Below, in pieces: positions 8,152 through 16,281 of a stretch of 64,000 nucleotides of DNA. The position numbers were made by a program, and so were the translations under genes. A model generated the notes under the pieces. The model did not search any database, was not told the origin of the DNA, and saw nothing but the letters and a program-made list of their open reading frames with translations. Source of the stretch: Bradyrhizobium sp. ORS 278 (lineage in GTDB: Bacteria > Pseudomonadota > Alphaproteobacteria > Rhizobiales > Xanthobacteraceae); NCBI RefSeq assembly GCF_000026145.1, contig NC_009445.1:4898001-4962000 (forward strand). The letters run 5' to 3'. The first letter of the stretch is position 1. Each line of letters begins with the position of its first letter.

Positions 8152-8832
8152 GTGCTCCCCTGGACGCTGATCGACACCGCTGATGTGCCCGGCGGCGGCG
8201 AGCCGCTGCGGCTGATGCAGCGCGGCCGCGACTTCTCGATCAAGCTCGGCTCGAACGAGCTGATGAGCAGCCGTCTCTACGGCTCGGAGGAGGCGCTGGC
8301 GACCTTGAGCTGCGCGCGGCTGAAGGACCGCCCTGCCCCGCATCTGCTGATCGGCGGTCTCGGCATGGGTTTCACCTTGCGCGCGGCGCTGAAGGTGCTG
8401 GGTCCGCAGGCGCGCGTCACGGTGGCCGAGCTCGTCCCGGCCGTGATCGCCTGGGCGCGCGGGCCGATGGCCGAATTGTCCGGCGACAGTCTCACTGATC
8501 CACGCGTCGACATCCGCGAGGGCGACGTCGTGAAGCTGATCGCGGCCGCCCGTGGCAGCTATGATGCGATCCTGCTCGATGTCGACAACGGCCCGCAGGG
8601 CCTGACGCGGGAGTCCAACGACGCGCTGTATGATCCCTCCGGCCTGCGCACGGCTTTCACGGCGCTACGCCCCGGCGGCGTGCTCGCGGTGTGGTCGTCG
8701 CATCCCGACGATCGCTTCGCGCCGCGCCTGCGCAAGGCCGGCTTCGCTGCCGAGGAGATCAAGATCCGCGCCACCGGCCGCGGTGGCGGCGGCGCCCGTC
8801 ACGTGATCTGGATCGCGACCCGACCGGCGTGA
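8152..8832 (+). CDS. Spermidine synthase-fold (SAM-binding) protein
   Basis: A 226-residue Rossmann-fold protein resembling the spermine/spermidine synthase family. It has LLIGGLGMGFTLRAAL (SAM-site-like glycine loop, about residues 65-80), VAELVPAVIAWAR and the DAILLDVDNGPQGL motif near residue 140. It lacks the usual N-terminal beta-hairpin domain of full spermidine synthases (about 285 residues), so polyamine synthesis is not assured. It starts with GTG three bases after moaA, and I infer cotranscription. The aminopropyl acceptor or methyl acceptor is unknown. Confidence 0.75.
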   Translation: MLPWTLIDTADVPGGGEPLRLMQRGRDFSIKLGSNELMSSRLYGSEEALATLSCARLKDRPAPHLLIGGLGMGFTLRAALKVLGPQARVTVAELVPAVIAWARGPMAELSGDSLTDPRVDIREGDVVKLIAAARGSYDAILLDVDNGPQGLTRESNDALYDPSGLRTAFTALRPGGVLAVWSSHPDDRFAPRLRKAGFAAEEIKIRATGRGGGGARHVIWIATRPA

Positions 8833-8972
8833 GCGCATCCGCGCGCCGGACGGCAGCGCCGCGACCCGCTTGCACCCGCTGCAGTTGAGTTCTCAAAGAC
8901 GCCTGTTAAGCTTAAGCTTGCGACGTTCATTTCAGCTCTTTTCGACCCGCTTTGTCTCCAGGACTCATTGGC

Positions 8973-10814
8973 ATGACCGTCGACCTTTTGAAGGACACCA
9001 AGACCTATCCGCGGATGACGCGCTGGTTCAATCCGCTGCTGCTCGCCAAGCTGCTCAACAACGTCGTCACCTCGGCGCAGTTCGGCCAGTATGCCGATCG
9101 TCGCCTGATGGTCGCCGCGCTCGACACGGTGTCGCCCGAGGAGCACATGCGGCGCGCGACCGCGTTCGCGCGCAGCCTCAGTCCGACGACGAAGGGGCCG
9201 GTCTGGATCGACTTCGTCGCCGATCTCGGCGACGGCTTCGACAGCACCTATGCGGTGGCCTGCCTGCTCGGCCGCGAGAGCCTCGATGTCGGCAGCGGTC
9301 TTCTGCCGCGCGGCGAGATGTTGATCATGGGCGGCGACGAGGTCTATCCGCTCGCCAATGCGCAGACCTACCGCAATCAGCTGCGCAAGCCCTATCAATG
9401 GGCCTCGCCCGACCACGACAAGACGGACGACGATGGCGTTCCCCTGTTCGCGATCCCCGGAAACCATGATTGGTATGACGGGCTGGTGCAGTTCCTGGCC
9501 TATTTCACCCGGCCGACGCCGACCCATTTCGGCTCGTGGCGGACGCAGCAGAAGCGCAGCTATTTCGCGATCCAGCTTACCGAGAGCTGGTGGCTCTGGG
9601 CGATGGATATCCAGCTTGCCGACGACATGGACCAGCCGCAGGCGGACTACTTCAAGCTCATCGCCCAGTCGGACCAGCTCAAGCCTGGCTCGAAGATCAT
9701 CCTCTGCACCGCGGAGCCGGGCTGGCTCTACACCGACACCAACATGAGATCCTGGGGGATCGTCGACTACGTCCTGAGCATTGCCAGAAGGGCGGACAAG
9801 GCGCTGACGATCCCGCTGCTCTTGTCCGGCGACACGCATCACTACAGCCGCTATCACGCCGAGGACGGCACGCAGTTCGTGACGTCGGGCGGCGGCGGCG
9901 CCTTCCTGCACCCGACGCATCAATTGGAGACGAATGTCAGCGTGCGCTGGACCGGCACGAAGGTGCCGCTGACGCTGGCCGGCAAGGATGGCGGCAAGGA
10001 GCCTGCGGCCTACCCGTCGATGCAGATCAGCCGCGATCTGCTCTGGCGCAATCTGTGGTTCGCACTCACCAACTGGGATTTCTCGATCTTTCTGGGGCTG
10101 GTGTATTTCGTCGTCGGTGTCCTGGTCGGCCTGCGCAGCGAGCCCGACATCTACATCCTCGTGGCGCTCGCCTTCGGCGCCGGCATCATCGGCTACACGA
10201 CGCGGCAGGAGCACGTGTCGCTCAAGGACATCTTCCACAAATGGCGCCGCCGGCGCATCAAGCCGGACGAGTTCGACGAGCTCGCCAACGAAAATCTCTG
10301 GCTGCAATTCCGGAAGGCCATGATCGTCGTCGGCACGAGCCTGATCCATGTCGCCGCTCATGTCGGCACGGCGCTTACGGCGGCGATCTTGTGGGCGCGC
10401 ATCAATGGTGATCTCTTTCCATTCGGCCATCCCTGGTACAGCGTCTGGATCTGGCTCGGCCTGCTCGCGGCCGAGATGGGCGTCGTCGGCGCCGTGCTCG
10501 GCAGCAGCTATTTCGGCTTCAACATCCTCATCACCTGCCGCTGGCTGCGCATGAACCGCAACGACGCCTTCAGCGCGCTGCGCATCGGCCGCTACAACAA
10601 CTTCCTCCGGCTGCGCATCGAGGGGGACGAGGTCCGGGTCCATGCCATCGGCCTGGATCGTGTGCCGGAGCGCCACGAGTGGCGGGACAATCCGAACTAC
10701 CGCGAAGGCCGGCCGCAGGAGCCGCGCTTCGTGCCCGCCGACCCGTTGAAACCGCATCTGATCGAGACGTTCGTGGTCTCCGGCAAAGCGGGACCGGCCA
10801 TGCGCCCGACCTAG
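8973..10814 (+). CDS. Membrane-bound metallophosphoesterase
   Basis: A 613-residue protein with an N-terminal calcineurin-like phosphoesterase part and a C-terminal membrane part. Metal-site motifs are GGDEVYP (about residue 115), PGNHDWYDG (about 165) and SGDTHHYSRY (about 285). From about residue 360 there are four or more hydrophobic segments (for example FLGLVYFVVGVLVGL and IYILVALAFGAGIIGY), then a soluble tail. I chose the ATG at 8973, which has AGGA nine bases upstream; an earlier TTG would add seven residues. Its substrate is unknown. Its stop overlaps the opposite-strand stop of the next gene in the tetramer CTAG (10811-10814). Confidence 0.82.
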   Translation: MTVDLLKDTKTYPRMTRWFNPLLLAKLLNNVVTSAQFGQYADRRLMVAALDTVSPEEHMRRATAFARSLSPTTKGPVWIDFVADLGDGFDSTYAVACLLGRESLDVGSGLLPRGEMLIMGGDEVYPLANAQTYRNQLRKPYQWASPDHDKTDDDGVPLFAIPGNHDWYDGLVQFLAYFTRPTPTHFGSWRTQQKRSYFAIQLTESWWLWAMDIQLADDMDQPQADYFKLIAQSDQLKPGSKIILCTAEPGWLYTDTNMRSWGIVDYVLSIARRADKALTIPLLLSGDTHHYSRYHAEDGTQFVTSGGGGAFLHPTHQLETNVSVRWTGTKVPLTLAGKDGGKEPAAYPSMQISRDLLWRNLWFALTNWDFSIFLGLVYFVVGVLVGLRSEPDIYILVALAFGAGIIGYTTRQEHVSLKDIFHKWRRRRIKPDEFDELANENLWLQFRKAMIVVGTSLIHVAAHVGTALTAAILWARINGDLFPFGHPWYSVWIWLGLLAAEMGVVGAVLGSSYFGFNILITCRWLRMNRNDAFSALRIGRYNNFLRLRIEGDEVRVHAIGLDRVPERHEWRDNPNYREGRPQEPRFVPADPLKPHLIETFVVSGKAGPAMRPT

Positions 10815-11593
10815 CGGGTCGCTCCGGATTGCGACATCGTCGAGCGCCGCCGCGCCGGCTTGCGGTCCTCAGCGCAGCCGAAGCCGCATTCCTGCGCTCT
10901 GGAGAAGCCGGGCGCGTCCTTCACGTCGGTGTAAAAGATCCAGCCCGTTATGCCGTTGGCGCATCTGAGCTGGAGCCACTGCTGGTCGTCGTCCTCCGGG
11001 CCGGCCGCCGGCTCGCCGCCGACCTCTGTCGACGCGTCGAACAGGTCCTGATAGCCCCGATAGACCTCGGTGCCGACGCGCATCAGAAAGAAGCCCTCCG
11101 CTCCCGGACCGACCGCAGACCACCGGTCGCCAGCCTTCAACGTCACCTTGACGTGCTCGTCCTTCGGCAATCTCGGCAGATCGGACGAGTAATCGCGTGT
11201 GAGCTGATACGTCCTGATCCGGGTAAACGTCACGAAGCTCAATCGGTCCGCATTCACTCGTTTGGTGTTCCAAGGATGATAGGTCGCACCTCTCCTGAGC
11301 AGGCAGGATACTGATTTCGGCGCTCCGATCTCAGGCCGCGTTCGGATGGTGAGCGTGATGTCATTGTTCACGGTGAAACCGTCGGGCCATTCGTGGCCCC
11401 AGAAGTCGTTCCTGAACCACACAGCCGGATCGTAGGTGGCCGGACCAGCGCGGCCGGTCTGCGCCCGATCCGGCGGCGTCGCCGCCGCGATGGCCGGCCG
11501 TTCGACACCTTGCGCGCTGGCGAGGCAACCGCCGAGAGTGGCGGCCAGAATGAGGACAGCTACCGGCTTCAGAATGCGTCTTCTCCTGCTCAT
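10811..11593 (-). CDS. Lipoprotein with an SH3-like C-terminal region
   Basis: About 260 residues from the ATG at 11593. It has a positively charged start (MSRRRRILK), a hydrophobic core and a lipobox TLGGC, so it should be lipidated. The C-terminal third has patterns of bacterial SH3-like domains, for example GDRWSAVGPGAEGFFLM and WLQLRCANGITGWIFY, which would fit cell-wall binding; this is a weak match. The frame stays open for 88 codons upstream (to 11857), but the lipoprotein signal argues for the internal start. It converges on the metallophosphoesterase with a four-base stop overlap. Confidence 0.6.
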   Translation of the reverse strand: MSRRRRILKPVAVLILAATLGGCLASAQGVERPAIAAATPPDRAQTGRAGPATYDPAVWFRNDFWGHEWPDGFTVNNDITLTIRTRPEIGAPKSVSCLLRRGATYHPWNTKRVNADRLSFVTFTRIRTYQLTRDYSSDLPRLPKDEHVKVTLKAGDRWSAVGPGAEGFFLMRVGTEVYRGYQDLFDASTEVGGEPAAGPEDDDQQWLQLRCANGITGWIFYTDVKDAPGFSRAQECGFGCAEDRKPARRRSTMSQSGATR

Positions 11594-11969
11594 GAACGCC
11601 CTTCGCTCCTCTGCGCGCGCCTTGTCACGCGGCCAGGTCTCCAGCTCTGCCGTGGACAACGGACCATGGCATGAGCCGATGAGGGACGCCATCGTCTGCC
11701 CGCCACGAAGAGCCTCGCGCCGCGACATCAGGAGTTCAGTCGATTCACGGCAGAGGCGCATCGCGTCGTCATAACCTGACGAGGTGGCGCGTCCATCGCG
11801 ACGGACGGTGCATCGCATCAACATGCAGCTTTTCCGGCAGGCCGGAACCGCCGCCACGCGAGCGAGTTGCTCAGCCGCGGAGAGGACCGCGTGGTGCTAG
11901 CGATGTTCGCTCACCGCGCCGTCCTCCTTTCGACAGCAACTGGACTCAGAACTGGATGGAGAGACGACA

Positions 11970-12239
11970 ATGAAAGCTTCCCTTCTTCTTGCCAGCGCAC
12001 TGATCATCGGATCCAGCGCAGCGGCCTTCGCCGACGAATACTACGTCGTGCAGGGCCCGAGCCATCGCTGCACCATCACCACGACCCGCCCGGCCGACCG
12101 CGAGGTCGTCACCCAGATCGGACCGATGGCGTTCACCAGCCGCGTCGAGGCCGAGGACCGCATCAAGCAGACCAAGGTCTGCGAGGACGAAGGCACCGTC
12201 GGCAGCAGCAGCACGACCACGGTCATCAAGGAAAAGTAA
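11970..12239 (+). CDS. Small exported protein, function unknown
   Basis: An 89-residue protein with a clear signal peptide (MKASLLLASALIIGSSAAAFA, cut before DEYYVV). Only about 68 residues remain after export, with two cysteines that could pair. A strong GGAGAGA ribosome site is placed before the ATG. The short mature domain (YYVVQGPSHRCTITTTRP) resembles small periplasmic proteins often seen in Bradyrhizobium-type genomes, but no function is known. The gene ends in a run of Ser/Thr and KEK. A strong hairpin follows at 12289-12322, so it is probably a monocistronic transcript. Confidence 0.7.
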   Translation: MKASLLLASALIIGSSAAAFADEYYVVQGPSHRCTITTTRPADREVVTQIGPMAFTSRVEAEDRIKQTKVCEDEGTVGSSSTTTVIKEK

Positions 12240-12251
12240 GCGTCCATCTCG

Positions 12252-12287
12252 CTCGCTTGTCCGCGAGATCTCGCTTGTCAGCGAGAT
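12252..12287. repeat. Two tandem 18-bp palindromic units
   Basis: CTCGCTTGTCCGCGAGAT (12252-12269) is followed directly by CTCGCTTGTCAGCGAGAT (12270-12287), with one mismatch. Each copy can fold on itself through CTCGC/GCGAG. They lie between the small exported-protein stop and the strong hairpin, so the 3' end of that transcript would carry three consecutive stems. Confidence 0.6.
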
Positions 12288-12288
12288 G

Positions 12289-12322
12289 AAGGGTCGTGCT
12301 CATGATCGTGAGCACGGCCCTT
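12289..12322 (+). terminator. Strong hairpin, probable terminator
   Basis: AAGGGTCGTGCTCA (12289-12302) pairs with TGAGCACGGCCCTT (12309-12322), 14 pairs with one G-U, around a six-base loop. It lies 50 bases after the stop of the small exported-protein gene. The T-tract after it is weak (TTCCGCTTAT), so termination is likely but not certain. Confidence 0.6.
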
Positions 12323-12443
12323 CCGCTTATGCGGTCCGATGCGGCTCTTCGGCCACGGCCCGCGGCGTTGAGACCTGCTCGCAGCAGCGGCCGTTGCGTT
12401 CCGACGCCGGGTTGGGTACTCCGCAGGCCCAGGTGAAGGACTC

Positions 12444-13334
12444 ATGCATTCGCAATCGCTCAAGCTGGCCGCTGGCAGCCTCGTGGTCGGGACGCTCGTC
12501 CTCGGCCTGAAGTTCTTCGCCTATTGGATCACCGGCTCGGTGGCGCTGTACTCGGACGCGCTGGAGAGCATCGTCAACGTCGTCACGGCCGGCGTGGCAC
12601 TGCTCGCGGTGCGCATCGCCGCGAAGCCGGCCGACGCCAACCACCCCTTCGGCCACCACAAGGTCGAGTATTTCAGCGCCGTCATCGAAGGCGTGATGAT
12701 CGTGGTCGCGGCGCTGCTGATCGTCCACGAGGCCTATGGCAACCTGTTCGCGCCGCGGCCGTTCTCGGCCCCGACCGAGGGCCTCGCCGTCAATGGTCTC
12801 GCGAGCGCGATCAATGCGGTCTGGTGCTGGCTGCTGATCACCCGCGGCAAGCGGCTGCGCTCGCCGGCGCTGGTCGCGGACGGCCGCCACCTCCTGACGG
12901 ACGTCGTGTCCTCAGGCGGCGTCGTGGTCGGTCTCGTGCTCGCCGTCATGCTCCAACTGCCGATTCTCGATCCGGCCCTGGCCCTGCTGGTCGCCGTCAA
13001 CATCCTCTGGTCGGGCTGGCAGGTGCTCAAGGAGTCGACCGGCGGGCTGATGGACGAAGCGGTCCCCGAGTCCACGCTGTCGCGCATCCGCCAGATCATC
13101 GGCCAGCATGCCGACGGCGCGCTGGAGGCGCATGACGTCCGCACCCGTCATGCCGGCAAGATGACCTTCATCGAGTTTCACCTCGTCGTGCCCGGCGAGA
13201 TGTCGGTCAACGCGGCCCACGAGATCTGCGACCGCATCGAGGCCGCGCTGCGCGAGGACGACGAGCACAGCTGGATCACCATCCATGTCGAGCCCGAGAA
13301 CAAGGCCAAGCATTCGGGCGTGGTCGTGCTCTAG
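12444..13334 (+). CDS. Cation diffusion facilitator (CDF) metal exporter
   Basis: A 296-residue inner-membrane transporter of the CDF family, which exports divalent cations such as Zn, Fe, Co or Mn against protons. About six membrane spans fill residues 8-200. TM2 holds YSDALESIVNV, followed by the family loop HPFGHHKVEYFSA. TM5 holds the HxxxD pair in GRHLLTDVVSSGG. The C-terminal cytoplasmic domain (about residues 205-290) has the dimerising fold with THAGKMTFIEFHLVVPG-like strands. The metal cannot be set from sequence. GGTGAAGGACTC precedes the ATG. It converges on the small DUF gene after 15 bases. Confidence 0.9.
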   Translation: MHSQSLKLAAGSLVVGTLVLGLKFFAYWITGSVALYSDALESIVNVVTAGVALLAVRIAAKPADANHPFGHHKVEYFSAVIEGVMIVVAALLIVHEAYGNLFAPRPFSAPTEGLAVNGLASAINAVWCWLLITRGKRLRSPALVADGRHLLTDVVSSGGVVVGLVLAVMLQLPILDPALALLVAVNILWSGWQVLKESTGGLMDEAVPESTLSRIRQIIGQHADGALEAHDVRTRHAGKMTFIEFHLVVPGEMSVNAAHEICDRIEAALREDDEHSWITIHVEPENKAKHSGVVVL

Positions 13335-13349
13335 CGCCGCGCCCAGGGG

Positions 13350-13586
13350 TCAGTCCTGAAGGGCATATTGCTTCGACAGATGATCGCCGATCTGGACCAG
13401 CATGGCGACGCACTCGGGATAGCCGGGCTTGGCGATGGTGTCCTGATCGGCACTGGCGCGAAACTCCCAGGATTTGCCGTCACGAACGATCGAGATGCGG
13501 ATGCCCTCGGCGTAGTCCTTGTGAGCCTTCAGCTCGGCCACGGCCATCGCAATCAGTTCGGCTTCGGTCTTGCTCGGCTTGGTCAT
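13350..13586 (-). CDS. Small conserved-looking hypothetical protein
   Basis: A 78-residue protein from the ATG at 13586 (an in-frame start seven codons earlier exists). It is acidic to neutral, with no signal peptide or membrane span. It looks like an alpha-beta domain, with an N-terminal helix (TEAELIAMAVAELKAH), strands RISIVRDGKSWEFRAS and a C-terminal helix ending SKQYALQD. I do not recognise the family. It converges on the CDF exporter after 15 bases. Confidence 0.55.
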   Translation of the reverse strand: MTKPSKTEAELIAMAVAELKAHKDYAEGIRISIVRDGKSWEFRASADQDTIAKPGYPECVAMLVQIGDHLSKQYALQD

Positions 13587-14128
13587 CCCGGTTGATCCCC
13601 GCGTCAAACGTCCAGGACGACGCTTTTAGCCAGCTTGCCGCCCAACGCCAACATCCTCCTGCCGCCGCATCACGCCACACGCCACGGCTGAAGCGGACGA
13701 GTGGATCCTTCGGAACCGTCGTCAAAGTGCCGGCCGGCCAGCCCGGACGCCACCGAGGCCCAAGGGAGGTCCGGCACCCGCCTGCCTGCTTCTGCGGCAA
13801 CGCAAACCGCGCCGGCCGCGACCGCCCGGATCGGGGTTTATCGAACGCGGCCAGACTGTTGCCGAGCCGTCAATGTGTCCATTTTCCGATTGACGGCAGG
13901 ACGGCGCGCTGAAATGGTGCCCACGCTTTCAGGCCCCGCGCGGCCGATGGGCGCCCGCCCATCACCCAAGCGCCGAACCAAGAGCCGAAGGCGATCGAGG
14001 GGGAGGACGTCTCGTTGCATTCGCTTCAAGCGCGCCGTCGTGACGACATGCACGTTTTGCGTGATCGCGGGACCATGCCTTCCGAAAGCTTGGGCGTGCT
14101 GTCCTGACCGGCACCCGCAGCGGAGAGA
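13587..14128. other. 542-base intergenic stretch before the TRAP operon
   Basis: No credible gene is seen; open frames here lack ribosome sites and recognisable products. The stretch holds an inverted repeat, GCCGTCAAT (13866-13874) and ATTGACGGC (13889-13897), around 14 bases. The end GTGTCCATTTTCCGATTGAC recalls insertion-sequence ends, but no transposase is present. The promoter of the TRAP permease genes must lie here. Confidence 0.5.
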
Positions 14129-14671
14129 ATGATGCGCCCCTTGTTGGCAATTAGTACGGCCATCGATCAGCTGAACGAAAAGATCGGCTACGTTTGCAAT
14201 CTCCTGGTGCTCCTGGCCTGCCTGGTCAGCGCGATCAACGCGATGATCCGGTACGCCTTCAGCTATTCGTCGAACGGCTGGCTGGAATTGCAGTGGTACA
14301 TGTTCGCCCTGCTGGTGATGTTCGGCGCCTCCTACACGTTCCGCCGCAACGAGCATGTCCGGGTGGAGCTGCTCTATCTCTATCTGTCCGAACGCGGCCA
14401 GCTCTGGCTCGACCTGATCGGCACCCTGTTCTTCCTGATCCCGACCTGCCTGCTGCTGGCCTATCTGTCCTGGCCGTTCTTCATGCAGTCCTATTCGATC
14501 AACGAGATGTCCGGCAATGCCGGCGGCCTGTTGCGCTGGCCGGTCAAATTCGCAATCCCCGCCGGCTTCGTGATGCTGGCGCTGCAGGGCCTTTCCGAGG
14601 TGATCAAGCGCGCGGCGGCGCTGCAGGGTTATGTGACGATCGACGCGAAATATGAGAGGCCGACGCAATGA
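14129..14671 (+). CDS. TRAP transporter small permease (DctQ)
   Basis: A 180-residue DctQ-family subunit, the normal length, with four membrane spans (about residues 18-40, 53-72, 92-115 and 130-155). It pairs with the large permease to import an organic acid using the sodium or proton gradient, fed by a periplasmic binding protein. The loop SSNGWLELQWYMFALLVMFG with FRRNEHVRVELLY is typical of the family. GGAGAGA precedes the ATG, and the stop overlaps the large permease start (ATGA). No binding-protein gene adjoins; two candidates lie 8 kb downstream on the other strand. Confidence 0.92.
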   Translation: MMRPLLAISTAIDQLNEKIGYVCNLLVLLACLVSAINAMIRYAFSYSSNGWLELQWYMFALLVMFGASYTFRRNEHVRVELLYLYLSERGQLWLDLIGTLFFLIPTCLLLAYLSWPFFMQSYSINEMSGNAGGLLRWPVKFAIPAGFVMLALQGLSEVIKRAAALQGYVTIDAKYERPTQ

Positions 14672-16269
14672 TTACGCTGGAGATGATGCCGCCGCTGATG
14701 TTCGGCGGCCTTGTCGTGGCGATGCTGATCGGCTTCCCGGTGGCGTTCACGCTCGCCGCCGTCGGCCTGTCGTTCGGCTTCCTCGCCATCCATCTGGGCT
14801 TCTTCGACCTCAACTTCCTGCAGGCGATCCCGGGCCGCATCTTCGGCAGCGTGCTCGCCAACGACCTCCTGCTCGCGATCCCGTTCTTCACCTTCATGGG
14901 CGCGATCCTGGAGAGATGCGGGCTTGCGGAGGACATGCTGGATTCCATGGGCCAGCTGTTCGGCCCGATCCGCGGCGGCCTCGGCTACTCCGTCATCATC
15001 GTCGGCTTCATCCTCGGCGCCATCACCGGCACGGTGGCGGCGCAGGTCATCGCCATGGCGATGATCTCGATGCCGGTCATGATGCGCTACGGCTACAACA
15101 TGCGCTACATCACCGGCGTGCTCGCGGCCTCCGGCACGATCACGCAACTGGTCCCGCCGTCGCTGGTGCTGATCGTGCTGGCCGACCAGCTCGGCAAGTC
15201 GGTCGGCGACATGTATCTCGGCGCCTGGGGCCCCTCGATCTTCCAGGTCGTTCTGTTCGCCGGCTACACCTTCGTTCTAGGCCTCATCAAGCCGAACCAC
15301 TTGCCGCCCGTACCGAAAGAGGCACGCACCTTGACCGGCTGGGCGTTGTGGAAGAAGTGCCTGATGGGCATCATCCCCTCCGCCGTCCTGATCTTCGTGG
15401 TGCTTGGCACCATGATGATGGGCCTGGCCACCCCGACCGAAGCCGGCGCCATGGGTGCGGTCGGCGCCATCGTGCTGGCGGTGATCCACCACAAGGAGTT
15501 CACCAAGAAGGACCGCAGCGTCCTGATCGTGGGCGTGGTCGCGGCCGGCGTCGGCACCATCGTGGCGATGCTCTTCACCGAGAACGTCGTGTTCAAGCTG
15601 GCGTTTGCGATCACCTATCTCGCGGTCGCCTGGCTTGGCATCCGCGCTGTGGCCATCCCCGACCTGCGCGACCTGATCAAGCAGGGCTACGAGACCACCA
15701 TGCGGATCACCTGCATGGTGACCTTCATCCTGATCGGCTCGACCTGCTTCTCGGTGGTGTTCCAGGGCGTGTCCGGCGGCGAGTGGCTGGAGCACCTCTT
15801 GACGTCCCTGCCCGGCGGCGTCTGGGGCTTCCTCATCTTCATCAACGTCTTCATCTTCTTCCTGGCCTTCTTCCTCGACTTCTTCGAGATCGCCTTCATC
15901 ATCCTGCCGATGATCGCGCCGATCGCGCAGAAGATCCTGGCCCCGGTGGTCGGGCCCGAGGCAGCGCTGATCTGGTTCGGCGTGATGCTGTGCGTGAACA
16001 TGCAGACCTCGTTCCTGCATCCGCCGTTCGGCTTCGCGCTGTTCTATCTGCGCGGCGTGGCGCCGAAGGAAGTGAAGAGCTCCGACATCTACTGGGGCGC
16101 GATGCCGTGGATCGGCCTGCAGGCGATCATGGTGCTGCTGGTGATCGCCTTCCCGGTCACGGTCACCGGCCTGCTCGACAAGCCGGTCCAGGTCGACCTC
16201 GACAAGGTCAAGATCGAGGTGCCGCAGATCGAGCTGCCGCCGCTGGACTTCGGCCAGCCGAAGCAATAA
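14668..16269 (+). CDS. TRAP transporter large permease (DctM)
   Basis: A 533-residue DctM-family inner-membrane protein, longer than the usual 425-430. The extra length is an insertion of about 90-100 residues in the middle (around residues 220-330), with further hydrophobic segments; this long form is known from the subgroup whose binding proteins bind 2-oxo acids. The opening IGFPVAFTLAAVGLSFG and the LDFFEIAFIILPMIAPI region are family hallmarks. The C-terminal tail is charged. The gene overlaps the small permease by four bases. It converges on the histidine kinase gene after 12 bases. Confidence 0.92.
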   Translation: MITLEMMPPLMFGGLVVAMLIGFPVAFTLAAVGLSFGFLAIHLGFFDLNFLQAIPGRIFGSVLANDLLLAIPFFTFMGAILERCGLAEDMLDSMGQLFGPIRGGLGYSVIIVGFILGAITGTVAAQVIAMAMISMPVMMRYGYNMRYITGVLAASGTITQLVPPSLVLIVLADQLGKSVGDMYLGAWGPSIFQVVLFAGYTFVLGLIKPNHLPPVPKEARTLTGWALWKKCLMGIIPSAVLIFVVLGTMMMGLATPTEAGAMGAVGAIVLAVIHHKEFTKKDRSVLIVGVVAAGVGTIVAMLFTENVVFKLAFAITYLAVAWLGIRAVAIPDLRDLIKQGYETTMRITCMVTFILIGSTCFSVVFQGVSGGEWLEHLLTSLPGGVWGFLIFINVFIFFLAFFLDFFEIAFIILPMIAPIAQKILAPVVGPEAALIWFGVMLCVNMQTSFLHPPFGFALFYLRGVAPKEVKSSDIYWGAMPWIGLQAIMVLLVIAFPVTVTGLLDKPVQVDLDKVKIEVPQIELPPLDFGQPKQ

Positions 16270-16281
16270 CGGCCGGCCGCT

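Noticed and set aside
8799-10757. 652-codon open frame on the minus strand, opposite the metallophosphoesterase
   Set aside because: Mirror frame of a well-supported gene in GC-rich DNA; its product is biased in Arg, Ala, Val and His with no motifs, while the plus-strand frame has phosphoesterase motifs and a ribosome site.
11594-11857. 88-codon upstream extension of the lipoprotein gene
   Set aside because: The internal start gives a clear lipoprotein signal; the extension would bury it and has no recognisable sequence.
13838-14668. 276-codon open frame opposite the TRAP small permease
   Set aside because: Antisense shadow; the plus-strand frame has a ribosome site, DctQ spans and a coupled partner.
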